NCBI RefSeq assembly: GCF_019104725.1 | Contig: NZ_JAHRXF010000040.1 | Location: 1-59,469 of the forward strand | DNA length: 59,469 bases | Reading direction: 5' to 3' | Source of the DNA: Streptomyces corallincola | Lineage (GTDB): Bacteria; Actinomycetota; Actinomycetes; Streptomycetales; Streptomycetaceae | Part shown: piece after piece, positions 17,108 to 26,134 of the stretch | Layout of the letters: each line of letters opens with the position of its first letter | Numbering within the stretch: position 1 is the stretch's first letter | The notes under the pieces: model-generated | The model's input: only the letters and a program-made list of their open reading frames with translations | The model's database searches: none | Told to the model about the DNA's origin: nothing | Translations under genes and position numbers: made by a program

Positions 17108-18631
17108 ATGGACCTCGACACCTTCCGCAAGCTCGCCGCCGACCGGCGCGTCGTCCCGGTCACGCGCAAGCTCCTCGCCGACGGGGACACCCCGGTCGCG
17201 CTCTACCGCAAGCTCGCCGCCGAGCGCACCGGCACCTTCCTGCTGGAGTCCGCCGAGAACGGCCGCTCCTGGTCCCGCTACTCCTTCGTGGGCGTCCGCT
17301 CGGCCGCCACCCTCACCGCCCGCGACGGAGAGGCCCACTGGCTCGGCACCCCGCCGGTCGGTGTCCCCGTGGACGGCGACCCGCTCGCCGCGCTGCGCGC
17401 CACCCTCCAGACCCTGCACACCCCGCACGCCGAGGACCTGCCCCCCTTCACCGGCGGCATGGTCGGCTACCTCGGCTACGACATCGTGCGCCGCCTGGAG
17501 AAGATCGGCCCCGGCGAACGCGACGACCTGAAGCTGCCCGAGCTGACCATGCTGCTCACCAGCGACCTCGCCGTCATGGACCACTGGGAGGGCTCGGTCC
17601 TGCTGATCGCCAACGCGATCAACCACAACGACCTCGACACCGGCATGGACGAGGCGTACGCCGACGCGATCGCCCGGCTCGACGCGATGGAGGCCGACCT
17701 CTCCCGCCCCGTCGCCCAGCCCCCGGCCGTCCTCCCGCCCTCCGAACTGCCCGCGTACACCGCGCTGTGGGGCGGCCCCGACTTCAAGGCGGCCGTCGAG
17801 GACGTCAAGGAACGCATCCGGGCCGGAGAGGCGTTCCAGGTGGTGCCCTCGCAGCGGTTCGAGACCCCGTGCACCGCGAGCGCCCTCGACGTCTACCGGG
17901 TGCTGCGCACCACCAACCCCTCGCCGTACATGTACCTCTTCCGGTTCGACGGCTTCGACGTGGTCGGTTCCTCGCCCGAGGCGCTGGTGAAGGTCGAGGA
18001 GGGCCGCGCGATGGTCCACCCCATCGCCGGGACCCGGCACCGGGGCGCCACCCCGCGCGAGGACCAGGCGCTCGCCGAGGAACTCCTCGCCGACCCCAAG
18101 GAACGCGCCGAGCACCTGATGCTCGTCGATCTGGGGCGCAACGACCTCGGCCGGGTCTGCGAGCCGGGCTCGGTGGAGGTCGTGGACTTCATGTCCGTCG
18201 AGCGGTACTCCCACGTGATGCACATCGTCTCCACCGTCACCGGCACCGTCGCGCCCGGCCGTACCGCCTTCGACGTGCTCACCGCCTGCTTCCCGGCGGG
18301 CACCCTGTCCGGCGCGCCCAAGCCCCGCGCGATGCGGATCATCGACGAACTGGAGCCGTCCCGGCGCGGCCTGTACGGCGGCTGCGTCGGCTATCTCGAC
18401 TTCGCCGGGGACTCCGACACCGCCATCGCCATCCGCACCGCGCTGCTCCGCGACGGCACCGCGTACGTGCAGGCCGGGGCCGGGATCGTCGCCGACTCCG
18501 ACCCGGACGCCGAGGACCAGGAGTGCCGCAACAAGGCGGCGGCGGTGCTGCGCGCCGTGCACACCGCCAACCGCCTCACGACCGCCGGTACGGAACCCCG
18601 CGTGACGGACCCGGCGGGGTCGGGGCGATAG
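17108..18631 (+). CDS. trpE: Anthranilate synthase component I
   Basis: Converts chorismate to anthranilate with ammonia from a TrpG subunit not encoded here. 507 residues. The feedback-site motif LLES is at residues 45-48, and the chorismate-binding C-terminal half has PEALVKVEEGRAMVHPIAGT, LVDLGRNDLGRVC and FPAGTLSGAPK. No leader peptide with Trp codons is visible in the short gap after hisI, so classical attenuation is not supported here. Inferred to be cotranscribed with hisI. Confidence 0.98.
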   Translation: MDLDTFRKLAADRRVVPVTRKLLADGDTPVALYRKLAAERTGTFLLESAENGRSWSRYSFVGVRSAATLTARDGEAHWLGTPPVGVPVDGDPLAALRATLQTLHTPHAEDLPPFTGGMVGYLGYDIVRRLEKIGPGERDDLKLPELTMLLTSDLAVMDHWEGSVLLIANAINHNDLDTGMDEAYADAIARLDAMEADLSRPVAQPPAVLPPSELPAYTALWGGPDFKAAVEDVKERIRAGEAFQVVPSQRFETPCTASALDVYRVLRTTNPSPYMYLFRFDGFDVVGSSPEALVKVEEGRAMVHPIAGTRHRGATPREDQALAEELLADPKERAEHLMLVDLGRNDLGRVCEPGSVEVVDFMSVERYSHVMHIVSTVTGTVAPGRTAFDVLTACFPAGTLSGAPKPRAMRIIDELEPSRRGLYGGCVGYLDFAGDSDTAIAIRTALLRDGTAYVQAGAGIVADSDPDAEDQECRNKAAAVLRAVHTANRLTTAGTEPRVTDPAGSGR

Positions 18632-19269
18632 TGGAGTACGTGACTGCCGTACCTCACCCCCGTTCCGAAGCCGTTCCCGTCCGGTCCGGCCGCCGGAGTC
18701 TCGCGCTCGCGCTGCTCGGCGGCGCGCTCGGCGCGGCCGTGACCCTGCTCGCCACCCGGCAGCGCTGGTCCGCGGGCACCGCGTCGGTGGCCGGTGGCAG
18801 CTTCCCGCTGACCGCGCGGGGCAGCGACGTCACCGGCGTCCCGGCGGCGCTGGCCGTCGTGGGCCTCGCCGCGCTGGTCGCGGTGTTCGCCGTCCGCCGC
18901 GTCGGCCGCTTCGCGGTCGCCGCCCTGCTCGCGCTCTCCGGCGCGGGCATCGTCGCTGCCGCGCTCGGCGGGGCGCGGGACGGCTCCGCGCTGGACGAGA
19001 AGGCCGCGCAGGCCACCGGCGACACCTCGGCCGCCGTCGCCGCCCTCACCCACACCGGCTGGCCGTACGTCGCCGCCGCGGGCGGCCTCCTCATCCTGCT
19101 CGCCGGACTCCTCGCCCTGCGCTACGGCCCCCGCTGGCCCGCCATGTCCGGCCGCTACGAGCGCGACGGCACCCCCCGCCCGCGCCGCACGGCCCGCCCG
19201 GTGGACCCGGAGCGCCCCGAGGAGATCTGGAAGGCCCTGGACCGGGGCGAGGACCCCACCGGCGCCTGA
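18631..19269 (+). CDS. Trp-region conserved membrane protein (TIGR02234-like)
   Basis: About 212 residues with four hydrophobic segments: LALALLGGALGAAVTLLA, AALAVVGLAALVAVFAV, AALLALSGAGIVAAALGG and PYVAAAGGLLILLAGLLAL. The tail EEIWKALDRGEDPT and position after trpE match the actinobacterial trp-associated membrane family TIGR02234. GTG 18631 overlaps the trpE stop by one base; GTG 18640 is an alternative. Function is unknown; a role in Trp export or sensing is only a guess. Confidence 0.85.
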   Translation: MEYVTAVPHPRSEAVPVRSGRRSLALALLGGALGAAVTLLATRQRWSAGTASVAGGSFPLTARGSDVTGVPAALAVVGLAALVAVFAVRRVGRFAVAALLALSGAGIVAAALGGARDGSALDEKAAQATGDTSAAVAALTHTGWPYVAAAGGLLILLAGLLALRYGPRWPAMSGRYERDGTPRPRRTARPVDPERPEEIWKALDRGEDPTGA

Positions 19270-19453
19270 CCCGCCCGGACCCCGCCCCGATGTGGTGAAC
19301 CAGACGCGACCCCCTCGTCCGGTGCCGGTGGGCGTACGGGACAATGGGGGACGAGCGTCCGGTTCGGACGGCGACCGGGCCCGGCGGCGTACGAGCCGTA
19401 CGACCCGTGCCAGGACACGTACACAACGACGTACAAGCAACGAGGAGCAAGTC

Positions 19454-19711
19454 ATGGCGGGCAGCAGCCACGGTCACACCCCGGCCGCCTGGACCGGCGT
19501 CACCATCGCCTTCATCGGTTTCTGCATCGCGGGCGCCTTCATGGTGATGGCCGAACCCATCGGCTTCTGGGCGGGCATGGTCGTCGTGGTCCTCGGCGGT
19601 GTGGTCGGCATGATCATGCGCGCGATGGGTCTCGGCATGCCGAAGACGGCGCACGCCGTGCCGCAGCCGGTCCCGGTCGCCCAGCGCGAGCCGGTGCCCG
19701 CCGAGGGCTGA
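19454..19711 (+). CDS. HGxxPAAW-family small membrane protein
   Basis: 85 residues starting MAGSSHGHTPAAWTGVTIAF, which contains the HGHTPAAW signature that names this actinobacterial family, followed by two hydrophobic segments and a Pro/Val-rich tail. A GGAG ribosome site lies just before the ATG. GACAAT at 19340-19345 is a possible -10 for a separate promoter. It lies between trpE and trpC; no function is known to me. Confidence 0.85.
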   Translation: MAGSSHGHTPAAWTGVTIAFIGFCIAGAFMVMAEPIGFWAGMVVVVLGGVVGMIMRAMGLGMPKTAHAVPQPVPVAQREPVPAEG

Positions 19712-19732
19712 TCCCTCCCGGCACCCCCACGG

Positions 19733-19763
19733 GCGGCCCACTCCCCGGAGGGAGCAGGGCCGC
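19733..19763 (+). terminator. Probable intrinsic terminator after the HGxxPAAW gene
   Basis: GCGGCCC (19733-19739) pairs with GGGCCGC (19757-19763); an inner CTCCC/GGGAG (19741-19745 and 19750-19754) extends the stem, followed by TTCTGTGTGTG. It would end the hisI-trpE-membrane-protein transcript. Confidence 0.6.
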
Positions 19764-19906
19764 TTCTGTGTGTGCGGGGGCCGCGCGGGCGCTCGGCCCC
19801 TGGGCCCCCAGCCCGGCCCCTGTGCGCCACACCCCGGCCCGCATGCGCCCACCCCTATGTGTCCCCGGCAGCGCGCCGCGCGGGTGGGGCGGGCAGAATG
19901 CCTGGC

Positions 19907-20413
19907 GTGAACGCCGACAGCGGCCCGCCCGCGCCCAGCAGCCACCCGGCCCCCGGTGCCGGTGCCTTCGACCCGGCCCACGGTGGTTTCCACCCGGCGC
20001 CGGTGCGGGCGCCGGGCGGACTGTGGAGCCGCCTCGCCGTCCCGGCCGGGCTGCTGGCCGCCGTCGCGGGGGCCTTCGCGTACGTCGGCGCCGTGGACCC
20101 CGGACAGCCCGGCCACTACCCGGTCTGCCCGCTGTACCGGTTCACCGGGCTGTACTGCCCCGGCTGCGGCGGCCTGCGCAGCGCCCACGCGTTCATCCAC
20201 GGCGACTTCCTCGCCGCCCTGCGGGACAACGCCGCCGGGGTCGTCGCCTACCTGGCCTTCGCCGTGCTGTGGACCGTATGGATGGTCCGGGCGGCGCGCG
20301 GACTGCCGTTCCGGCTGGTGCTCGGACCCCGGCAGATGTACGTGCTCGGCGGGCTGCTGCTGGTCTTCACGGTCGTACGGAACCTGCCGGACGGAGGCTG
20401 GCTGCACCCCTGA
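19907..20413 (+). CDS. DUF2752-domain membrane protein
   Basis: 168 residues. A Pro/Ala-rich N-terminus is followed by a membrane segment, then the DUF2752 core CPLYRFTGLYCPGCGGLRS with three cysteines, HAFIHGDFLAALRDN and two more hydrophobic segments. The family is found in many bacteria without an established role. CAGAAT (19894-19899) about 7 bases before GTG 19907 suggests a leaderless mRNA; ATG 19898 in the same frame is the alternative start. It sits between trpE and trpC. Confidence 0.85.
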   Translation: MNADSGPPAPSSHPAPGAGAFDPAHGGFHPAPVRAPGGLWSRLAVPAGLLAAVAGAFAYVGAVDPGQPGHYPVCPLYRFTGLYCPGCGGLRSAHAFIHGDFLAALRDNAAGVVAYLAFAVLWTVWMVRAARGLPFRLVLGPRQMYVLGGLLLVFTVVRNLPDGGWLHP

Positions 20414-20525
20414 CCGCGCCCCGACCGTGTCCGGACCGTGCCGGGAGCACGCCCCGGCCGTGCGTGCTTTGTCCAGGTTGTGGGACCGGCGCCCGGCGGA
20501 TGCGGAGCCGGGCGGCGGCTGCGGA

Positions 20526-20567
20526 TACCATCGCAGTGACCAAGGGTTTTCGAAGCGCGCGTTTTCG
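20526..20567 (+). promoter_or_regulatory. Candidate trpC promoter and leader with direct repeat
   Basis: TACCAT at 20526-20531 fits a -10 element. Downstream, GTTTTCG occurs at 20546-20552 and 20561-20567 (15-bp period) in an otherwise GC-rich region, possibly a regulator or leader element. No -35 is obvious. Confidence 0.35.
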
Positions 20568-20606
20568 GGGCCCTAAGGAACGACCGCCCGGAAGGGGGCC
20601 GCTCGC

Positions 20607-21416
20607 GTGAGTGTGCTCGACGAGATCATCGACGGAGTCCGTGCCGACCTCGCGGAGCGGCAGGCACGCGTCAGCCTCGACGAGCTGAAGGAGCGCGCCG
20701 CCAAGGCCCCCGCCGCCAAGGACGGGGTCGCCGCCCTCAAGGGCGACGGCGTCAAGGTGATCTGCGAGGTCAAGCGCTCCAGCCCGTCCAAGGGCGCGCT
20801 GGCCGCGATCGCGGACCCGGCCGGACTCGCCGCCGACTACGAGGCGGGCGGCGCCGCCGTCATCTCCGTCCTCACCGAGCAGCGCCGCTTCGGCGGCTCG
20901 CTGGCCGACCTGGAGGCCGTCCGCGCCCGGGTGGACATCCCGGTGCTGCGCAAGGACTTCATCGTCACGTCGTACCAGCTGTGGGAGGCCCGCGCGTACG
21001 GCGCCGACCTCGCGCTGCTGATCGTCGCCGCGCTGGAGCAGCCCGCGCTGGAGTCGCTGATCGAGCGGGCCGTGTCCATCGGGCTGACCCCGCTGGTCGA
21101 GGTGCACGACGAGGACGAGGTCGAGCGCGCGGTGGACGCGGGCGCCCGCGTCATCGGCGTCAACGCGCGCAACCTGAAGACGCTGGAGGTGGACCGGGGC
21201 ACCTTCGAACGGGTCGCCCCCGAGATCCCCGACGACCTGGTCAAGATCGCGGAGTCCGGCGTACGCGGCCCGCACGACCTGATCGCCTACGCCAACGCCG
21301 GTGCAGACGCCGTCCTGGTGGGCGAGTCCCTCGTCACCGGCCGCGACCCGAAGGCCGCCGTCTCCGATCTGGTCGCCGCCGGGGAGCACCCCGCGCTGCG
21401 CCACGGCCGGGGCTGA
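20607..21416 (+). CDS. trpC: Indole-3-glycerol-phosphate synthase
   Basis: Closes the indole ring from CdRP. 269 residues, monofunctional TIM barrel. Catalytic segments are VICEVKRSSPSKG, VLRKDFIVTSYQLWEARAYG, LVEVHDEDEV, VIGVNARNLKTLEV and AESGVRGPHD. The GTG at 20607 follows a purine-rich GGAAGGGGG site. A possible -10 TACCAT (20526-20531) upstream suggests its own promoter. trpM follows after 23 bp. Confidence 0.98.
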   Translation: MSVLDEIIDGVRADLAERQARVSLDELKERAAKAPAAKDGVAALKGDGVKVICEVKRSSPSKGALAAIADPAGLAADYEAGGAAVISVLTEQRRFGGSLADLEAVRARVDIPVLRKDFIVTSYQLWEARAYGADLALLIVAALEQPALESLIERAVSIGLTPLVEVHDEDEVERAVDAGARVIGVNARNLKTLEVDRGTFERVAPEIPDDLVKIAESGVRGPHDLIAYANAGADAVLVGESLVTGRDPKAAVSDLVAAGEHPALRHGRG

Positions 21417-21439
21417 CCGCCCGCCGGAAGCCGACCGCC

Positions 21440-21622
21440 ATGACCCTCTCGACGACAGTGGACCGGTACGCCCGCCTCGCGCGCGGCTGCCGCCCCCGAG
21501 GCTGCCGCGCCCCGGCCCGCCGCATCCACGGCCGCCGCGTCCGCTACGTCATCGGCGACGAACCCGGCCAGGTGAACGGCATGCGATGGCACCGCCCCGA
21601 ACAGGGGCGCACCAAGCTCTGA
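21440..21622 (+). CDS. trpM: Small basic protein TrpM (tryptophan biosynthesis modulator)
   Basis: 60 residues, Arg-rich, between trpC and trpB: begins MTLSTTVDRYARLARGCRPR and ends in RRVRYVIGDEPGQVNGMRWH plus a short tail. Size and position match TrpM, reported in S. coelicolor as a modulator of tryptophan metabolism. It has no enzyme motif and no membrane segment. The ATG at 21440 lies behind GCCGGAAG. Regulatory mechanism here is inferred from the family. A 228-bp gap without a gene separates it from trpB. Confidence 0.8.
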   Translation: MTLSTTVDRYARLARGCRPRGCRAPARRIHGRRVRYVIGDEPGQVNGMRWHRPEQGRTKL

Positions 21623-21850
21623 CATCGAGTGCCGGACCCGCGCGGCACCGCTCCGCCCACCGGGATCTCCCCCGGGGGCGCGGCGAACCGCGCGACCGGC
21701 GCCGGCGAACCCGCGCGGGAGACTCCGCCGTCCCCGGTTCCCCCAAGGGGGCCGCGGACGACCGGCCGCGTCCGGCCCGCACCCGATGACCAACAGAGCC
21801 TCCCGCCCCCACGGCACCCTGAACCCACCCAGACCCCGTGAGGTACCCGC

Positions 21851-23134
21851 ATGCCCAGCGATTTCTTCATCCCCGACCCGGCGGGCCAAGTCCCCACCCC
21901 CCAGGGCTACTTCGGCGCGTTCGGCGGCAAGTTCATCCCGGAGGCCCTGGTCGCCGCCGTGGACGAGGTCGCCGTCGAGTACGACAAGGCCAAGCACGAC
22001 CCGGAGTTCGCCCGAGAGCTGGAAGACCTCCTGGTCAACTACACCGGCCGCCCCAGCTCCCTCACCGAGGTCCCCCGCTTCGCGGAACACGCCGGAGGCG
22101 CCCGCGTCTTCCTCAAGCGCGAGGACCTGAACCACACCGGTTCGCACAAGATCAACAACGTACTGGGCCAGGCGCTGCTGACCAGGCGCATGGGCAAGAC
22201 CCGCGTCATCGCGGAGACCGGCGCCGGACAGCACGGCGTCGCCACCGCCACCGCGTGCGCCCTGTTCGGCCTGGACTGCACGATCTACATGGGCGAGATC
22301 GACACCGAGCGCCAGGCGCTCAACGTGGCCCGGATGCGGATGCTCGGCGCCGAGGTCGTCGCCGTGAAGTCCGGCAGCCGCACCCTGAAGGACGCCATCA
22401 ACGAGGCGTTCCGCGACTGGGTCGCCAACGTGGACCGTACGCACTACCTGTTCGGCACGGTCGCGGGTCCGCACCCGTTCCCGGCGATGGTCCGCGACTT
22501 CCACCGGGTGATCGGCGTCGAGGCCCGCCGCCAGATCCTGGAGCGCGCCGGACGGCTGCCGGACGCGGCCGTGGCCTGCGTGGGCGGCGGTTCCAACGCC
22601 ATCGGCCTGTTCCACGCGTTCATCCCCGACGACGGTGTCCGCCTGATCGGCTGCGAGCCCGCCGGGCACGGTGTGCACACCGGCGAGCACGCGGCCACCC
22701 TGACGGCGGGCGAGCCCGGCATCCTGCACGGCTCGCGGTCGTACGTCCTCCAGGACGACGAGGGCCAGATCACCGAGCCGTACTCCATCTCGGCGGGCCT
22801 GGACTACCCGGGCGTCGGCCCCGAGCACGCGTATCTGCGCGACAGCGGGCGCGGCGAGTACCGGGCCGTCACCGACGACCAGGCGATGCGGGCGCTGCGC
22901 CTGCTGTCCCGCACCGAGGGCATCATCCCGGCCATCGAGAGCGCGCACGCGCTGGCCGGGGCGCTGGAGGTCGGCCGGGAACTCGGCCCGGACGGGCTGA
23001 TCGTCGTCAACCTCTCCGGGCGCGGCGACAAGGACATGGACACCGCCGCCCGCTACTTCGGCCTGTACGACACCGACGCCGAGGTGGCCGCCGACGAGAC
23101 CGACACCGCCGAGATCGAGGAGGACGCCAAGTGA
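21851..23134 (+). CDS. trpB: Tryptophan synthase beta subunit
   Basis: PLP enzyme joining indole and serine to tryptophan. 427 residues; the PLP lysine is Lys100 in NHTGSHKINNVLGQALL, with ETGAGQHGVA and the phosphate-binding GGGSNAIGLFH loop. The C-terminus bears an acidic ~20-residue tail rich in Asp/Glu/Ala. The ATG at 21851 follows GAGGT. It overlaps trpA by four bases (GTGA), consistent with an alpha2-beta2 complex. Confidence 0.98.
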   Translation: MPSDFFIPDPAGQVPTPQGYFGAFGGKFIPEALVAAVDEVAVEYDKAKHDPEFARELEDLLVNYTGRPSSLTEVPRFAEHAGGARVFLKREDLNHTGSHKINNVLGQALLTRRMGKTRVIAETGAGQHGVATATACALFGLDCTIYMGEIDTERQALNVARMRMLGAEVVAVKSGSRTLKDAINEAFRDWVANVDRTHYLFGTVAGPHPFPAMVRDFHRVIGVEARRQILERAGRLPDAAVACVGGGSNAIGLFHAFIPDDGVRLIGCEPAGHGVHTGEHAATLTAGEPGILHGSRSYVLQDDEGQITEPYSISAGLDYPGVGPEHAYLRDSGRGEYRAVTDDQAMRALRLLSRTEGIIPAIESAHALAGALEVGRELGPDGLIVVNLSGRGDKDMDTAARYFGLYDTDAEVAADETDTAEIEEDAK

Positions 23135-23949
23135 GCGGCAACATCCAGCTTCTGTCCGACACCCTCGCCGCCGCGAAGGCCGAGGGCCGGTCCGCGCTGA
23201 TCGCCTACCTCCCGGCGGGCTTCCCCACCGTGGACGGCGGCATCGACGCCGTGAAGGCCGTCTTCGACGGCGGCGCCGACGTGGTCGAGGTCGGGCTGCC
23301 GCACAGCGACCCGGTCCTCGACGGCCCGGTCATCCAGACCGCCGACGACATCGCGCTGCGCGGCGGCGTCCGTATCGCCGACGTGATGCGCACGGTCCGC
23401 GAGGGCCACGCGGCGACCGGCAAGCCGGTGCTCGTCATGACGTACTGGAACCCGATCGACCGGTACGGCGTCGAGCGGTTCACCGCCGAGCTGGCCGAGG
23501 CGGGCGGCGCGGGCTGCATCCTGCCCGACCTGCCCGTGCAGGAGTCCGGGCTGTGGCGCGAGCACGCCGAGAAGCACGGCCTGGCCACCGTGTTCGTCGT
23601 CGCGCCCAGCAGCCGGGACGCCCGGCTCGCGGAGATCACGGCCGCGGGCAGCGGCTTCGTCTACGCGGCCTCCCTGATGGGTGTCACCGGCACCCGCGCG
23701 TCCGTCGGCGCGCAGGCGAAGGAACTCGTGGGGCGCACCCGGAACACCGGCACCCCGCTGCCGGTCTGTGTCGGCCTCGGCGTGTCCGACGCGACGCAGG
23801 CCGCCGAGGTGGCCGGATTCGCGGACGGCGTGATCGTCGGCTCGGCGTTCGTCAAGCGGATGCTGGACGCGCCCGACCACGCCACCGGCCTGGCGGCGGT
23901 CCGGGAACTGGCCGGGGAACTGGCCCGGGGGGTCCGCGCCCGCACCTGA
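23131..23949 (+). CDS. trpA: Tryptophan synthase alpha subunit
   Basis: Cleaves indole-3-glycerol phosphate to indole and G3P, channelled to TrpB. 272 residues from GTG 23131. The catalytic acids are visible as Glu53 and Asp64 in VVEVGLPHSDPVLDGPVIQ, with YWNPIDRYG and the phosphate loop CVGLGVSDATQAAEV. Last gene of the trp cluster; a strong hairpin follows 75 bp downstream. Confidence 0.98.
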   Translation: MSGNIQLLSDTLAAAKAEGRSALIAYLPAGFPTVDGGIDAVKAVFDGGADVVEVGLPHSDPVLDGPVIQTADDIALRGGVRIADVMRTVREGHAATGKPVLVMTYWNPIDRYGVERFTAELAEAGGAGCILPDLPVQESGLWREHAEKHGLATVFVVAPSSRDARLAEITAAGSGFVYAASLMGVTGTRASVGAQAKELVGRTRNTGTPLPVCVGLGVSDATQAAEVAGFADGVIVGSAFVKRMLDAPDHATGLAAVRELAGELARGVRART

Positions 23950-24024
23950 CGGCCGGGGCCCGTTAGGCGACTCCCGCCCGCCCGGCGGCGCGGCGGGCCC
24001 GCTCACTCGAACGGGTGGATATCG

Positions 24025-24055
24025 GACCGGGGAGGCGCACTGCGCCTCCCCGGTT
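24025..24055 (+). terminator. Intrinsic terminator after trpA
   Basis: A 12-bp perfect GC-rich stem (24027-24038 with 24042-24053) and 3-base loop, extendable by an A-T and a G-U pair, followed by TTCGTTCT. It lies 13 bp before the DsbA-like gene start and separates it from the trp transcript. Confidence 0.8.
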
Positions 24056-24067
24056 CGTTCTGGGGGT

Positions 24068-24847
24068 GTGAGCGAGAAGAACCGTGACGGAAAGCGCACC
24101 GCACGAGAGCGTATGGCGGTCGAGCGCGAGAAGCAGAAGTCCGCGGACAAGCGGCGCAGGACGCTGGTCGTCGGCGGGAGCGTCGTCTGCGTCCTCGGTC
24201 TCGCGGCGGTGATCGGCGTGGTCGCCGCCAACGCCGGAAAGGACAAGGGGACGAGCAGCAAGGCCGGTCCGGTCGTGGCACCCTCCGGCGCCCAGGGCAA
24301 GGACGCCCTGGCCATCCCCGTCGGCAAGGACGGCGCGAAGGCCACGCTCACCGTCTGGGAGGACTTCCGCTGCCCGGCCTGCAAGGGCTTCGAGCAGCAG
24401 TACCGCCCGACGCTGCACAAACTGGAGGACGCGGGCAAGCTCCGCGTCGAGTACCACCTCGTCCGGCTCATCGACGGCAACCTCGGCGGCACCGGCTCGC
24501 TGCGCGCCGCCAACGCCGCCGCCTGCGCCCAGGACGCGGGGAAGTTCCGCGACTACCACGACACGCTGTACGAGAACCAGCCCGAGGAGACCGACGACGC
24601 CTACGCGGACAACGCCCGGCTGATCCAGCTCGCCGGGAAGGTGCCCGGCCTGGACACCCCGAAGTTCCGCGCGTGCGTCAACGACGGCACCCACGACAGC
24701 TGGGTGAACAAGTCGCAGCAGGCCTTCGCCGGGAGCGGGTTCACCGGCACGCCCTCGGTGATCTTCAACGGCAAGAACATCTACCAGGACCAGACGCTGA
24801 CCCCGCAGAAGCTGAAGCAGATGGTCGAGCAGGCCGACCAGGGGTAA
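24068..24847 (+). CDS. Membrane-anchored DsbA-family thiol:disulfide oxidoreductase
   Basis: 259 residues from GTG 24068. A basic cytoplasmic start (~31 residues) precedes one membrane helix (TLVVGGSVVCVLGLAAVIGV), then an external thioredoxin/DsbA domain with the CPAC redox pair (Cys102, Cys105), the helical insert and the cis-Pro loop GTPSVIFNG. It probably forms or isomerises disulfides in secreted proteins. It sits between the trp genes and lgt, which also acts in envelope biogenesis. Confidence 0.92.
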   Translation: MSEKNRDGKRTARERMAVEREKQKSADKRRRTLVVGGSVVCVLGLAAVIGVVAANAGKDKGTSSKAGPVVAPSGAQGKDALAIPVGKDGAKATLTVWEDFRCPACKGFEQQYRPTLHKLEDAGKLRVEYHLVRLIDGNLGGTGSLRAANAAACAQDAGKFRDYHDTLYENQPEETDDAYADNARLIQLAGKVPGLDTPKFRACVNDGTHDSWVNKSQQAFAGSGFTGTPSVIFNGKNIYQDQTLTPQKLKQMVEQADQG

Positions 24848-24937
24848 GAGGGCAAGGAATCCTCGCCGTCCCGTTACGTACCCGTTGCCGGGCCGCCCGT
24901 CGTCCGGGCGGCCCGGCACGGTAGCGTCGGACCTGCC

Positions 24938-26020
24938 ATGGAACTTGCCTACATTCCCAGCCCGTCGCGCGGGGTCATCCACCTCGGCCCCATTCCGCTG
25001 CGCGGTTACGCGTTCTGCATCATCATCGGCGTCTTCATCGCCGTCTGGCTCGGCAACAAGCGCTGGATCGCGCGGGGCGGCCGCTCCGGCACCGTCGCCG
25101 ACATCGCGGTCTGGGCCGTACCGTTCGGCCTGGTCGGCGGTCGGCTGTACCACGTGATCACGGACTACGAGCTGTACTTCACGCCGGGCCGCGACTGGGT
25201 GGACGCCTTCAAGGTGTGGCAGGGCGGCCTCGGCATCTGGGGCGCCGTCGCGCTCGGTGCCGTCGGCGCCTGGATCGGCGCCCGCCGCCGGGGCGTCCCG
25301 CTGCCCGCCTACGCGGACGCCATCGCCCCCGGCATCGCGCTCGCCCAGGCGGCCGGTCGCTGGGGCAACTGGTTCAACCAGGAGCTGTACGGCCGCGAGA
25401 CGCACCTCCCGTGGGCGCTGCACATCACCTCCTCCGAGGGCGGCCGGGTCCCCGGCTACTACCACCCGACGTTCCTCTACGAGTCGCTGTGGTGCATCGG
25501 GGTGGCCTTCCTGGTGATGTGGGCCGACCGCCGCTTCACCCTGGGCCACGGCCGTGCCTTCGCGCTCTACGTCGCGTCGTACTGCGTGGGCCGGGGCTGG
25601 ATCGAGTACATGCGGGTGGACGACGCCCACCACATCCTGGGCCTGCGCCTCAACGACTGGACCGCGCTGATCGTCTTCCTGCTCGCGGTGTTCTTCTTCG
25701 TGCTCTCCGCGAAGAAGCGGCCCGGCCGTGAGGCCGTGGTCGAGCCGGGTGCGGCGGAGGAGCGGGCGGCGGCGGAGGCGCCCGGCACGCCGGACGGGTC
25801 CCCGGCGGACACGGCGGACACGGCGGGCGCGGCGGACAAGGCCGGTGCGGCGGGCGACGAGCCCCAGGCCGGGACCGAGGCCGGGAAGCCGGATGCGGCG
25901 GACGGCGGGACGAAGCCGGACCCGGCCGCTGCGGCGGCCCAGCCCCCCAAGAGCACCGACAGCACCACCCCCGACCCCTCCGTGCAGAACGGCGCCGGAT
26001 CGGCCGGCAAGAGCGGCTGA
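24938..26020 (+). CDS. lgt: Prolipoprotein diacylglyceryl transferase
   Basis: Transfers diacylglycerol from phosphatidylglycerol to the lipobox cysteine of prolipoproteins; polytopic membrane protein. 360 residues. Conserved features are GGRLYHVITDYE, the Lgt signature GRWGNWFNQELYGRET, and YHPTFLYESLW. After ~265 residues comes a ~95-residue low-complexity tail of Ala/Gly/Asp/Thr/Pro repeats, longer than in E. coli Lgt, probably cytoplasmic. A bidirectional terminator follows. Confidence 0.97.
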   Translation: MELAYIPSPSRGVIHLGPIPLRGYAFCIIIGVFIAVWLGNKRWIARGGRSGTVADIAVWAVPFGLVGGRLYHVITDYELYFTPGRDWVDAFKVWQGGLGIWGAVALGAVGAWIGARRRGVPLPAYADAIAPGIALAQAAGRWGNWFNQELYGRETHLPWALHITSSEGGRVPGYYHPTFLYESLWCIGVAFLVMWADRRFTLGHGRAFALYVASYCVGRGWIEYMRVDDAHHILGLRLNDWTALIVFLLAVFFFVLSAKKRPGREAVVEPGAAEERAAAEAPGTPDGSPADTADTAGAADKAGAAGDEPQAGTEAGKPDAADGGTKPDPAAAAAQPPKSTDSTTPDPSVQNGAGSAGKSG

Positions 26021-26073
26021 CCCGTCACTCCACGGCACATCGCCCACGGCACGCAGCACCCGCCGTACGGCAC

Positions 26074-26106
26074 GAAGGGCGCCCGGATCCGATCCGGGCG
26101 CCCTTC
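26074..26106. terminator. Bidirectional terminator between convergent lgt and citE-like genes
   Basis: Perfect 15-bp stem (26074-26088 with 26092-26106) and a 3-base loop, ending in CTTCG on the plus strand and preceded by a GAAGG-type run on the other, placed midway between two convergent stops. Confidence 0.85.
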
Positions 26107-26134
26107 GCCGTGTCCGCCCCGCGCCCCGCCCGGT

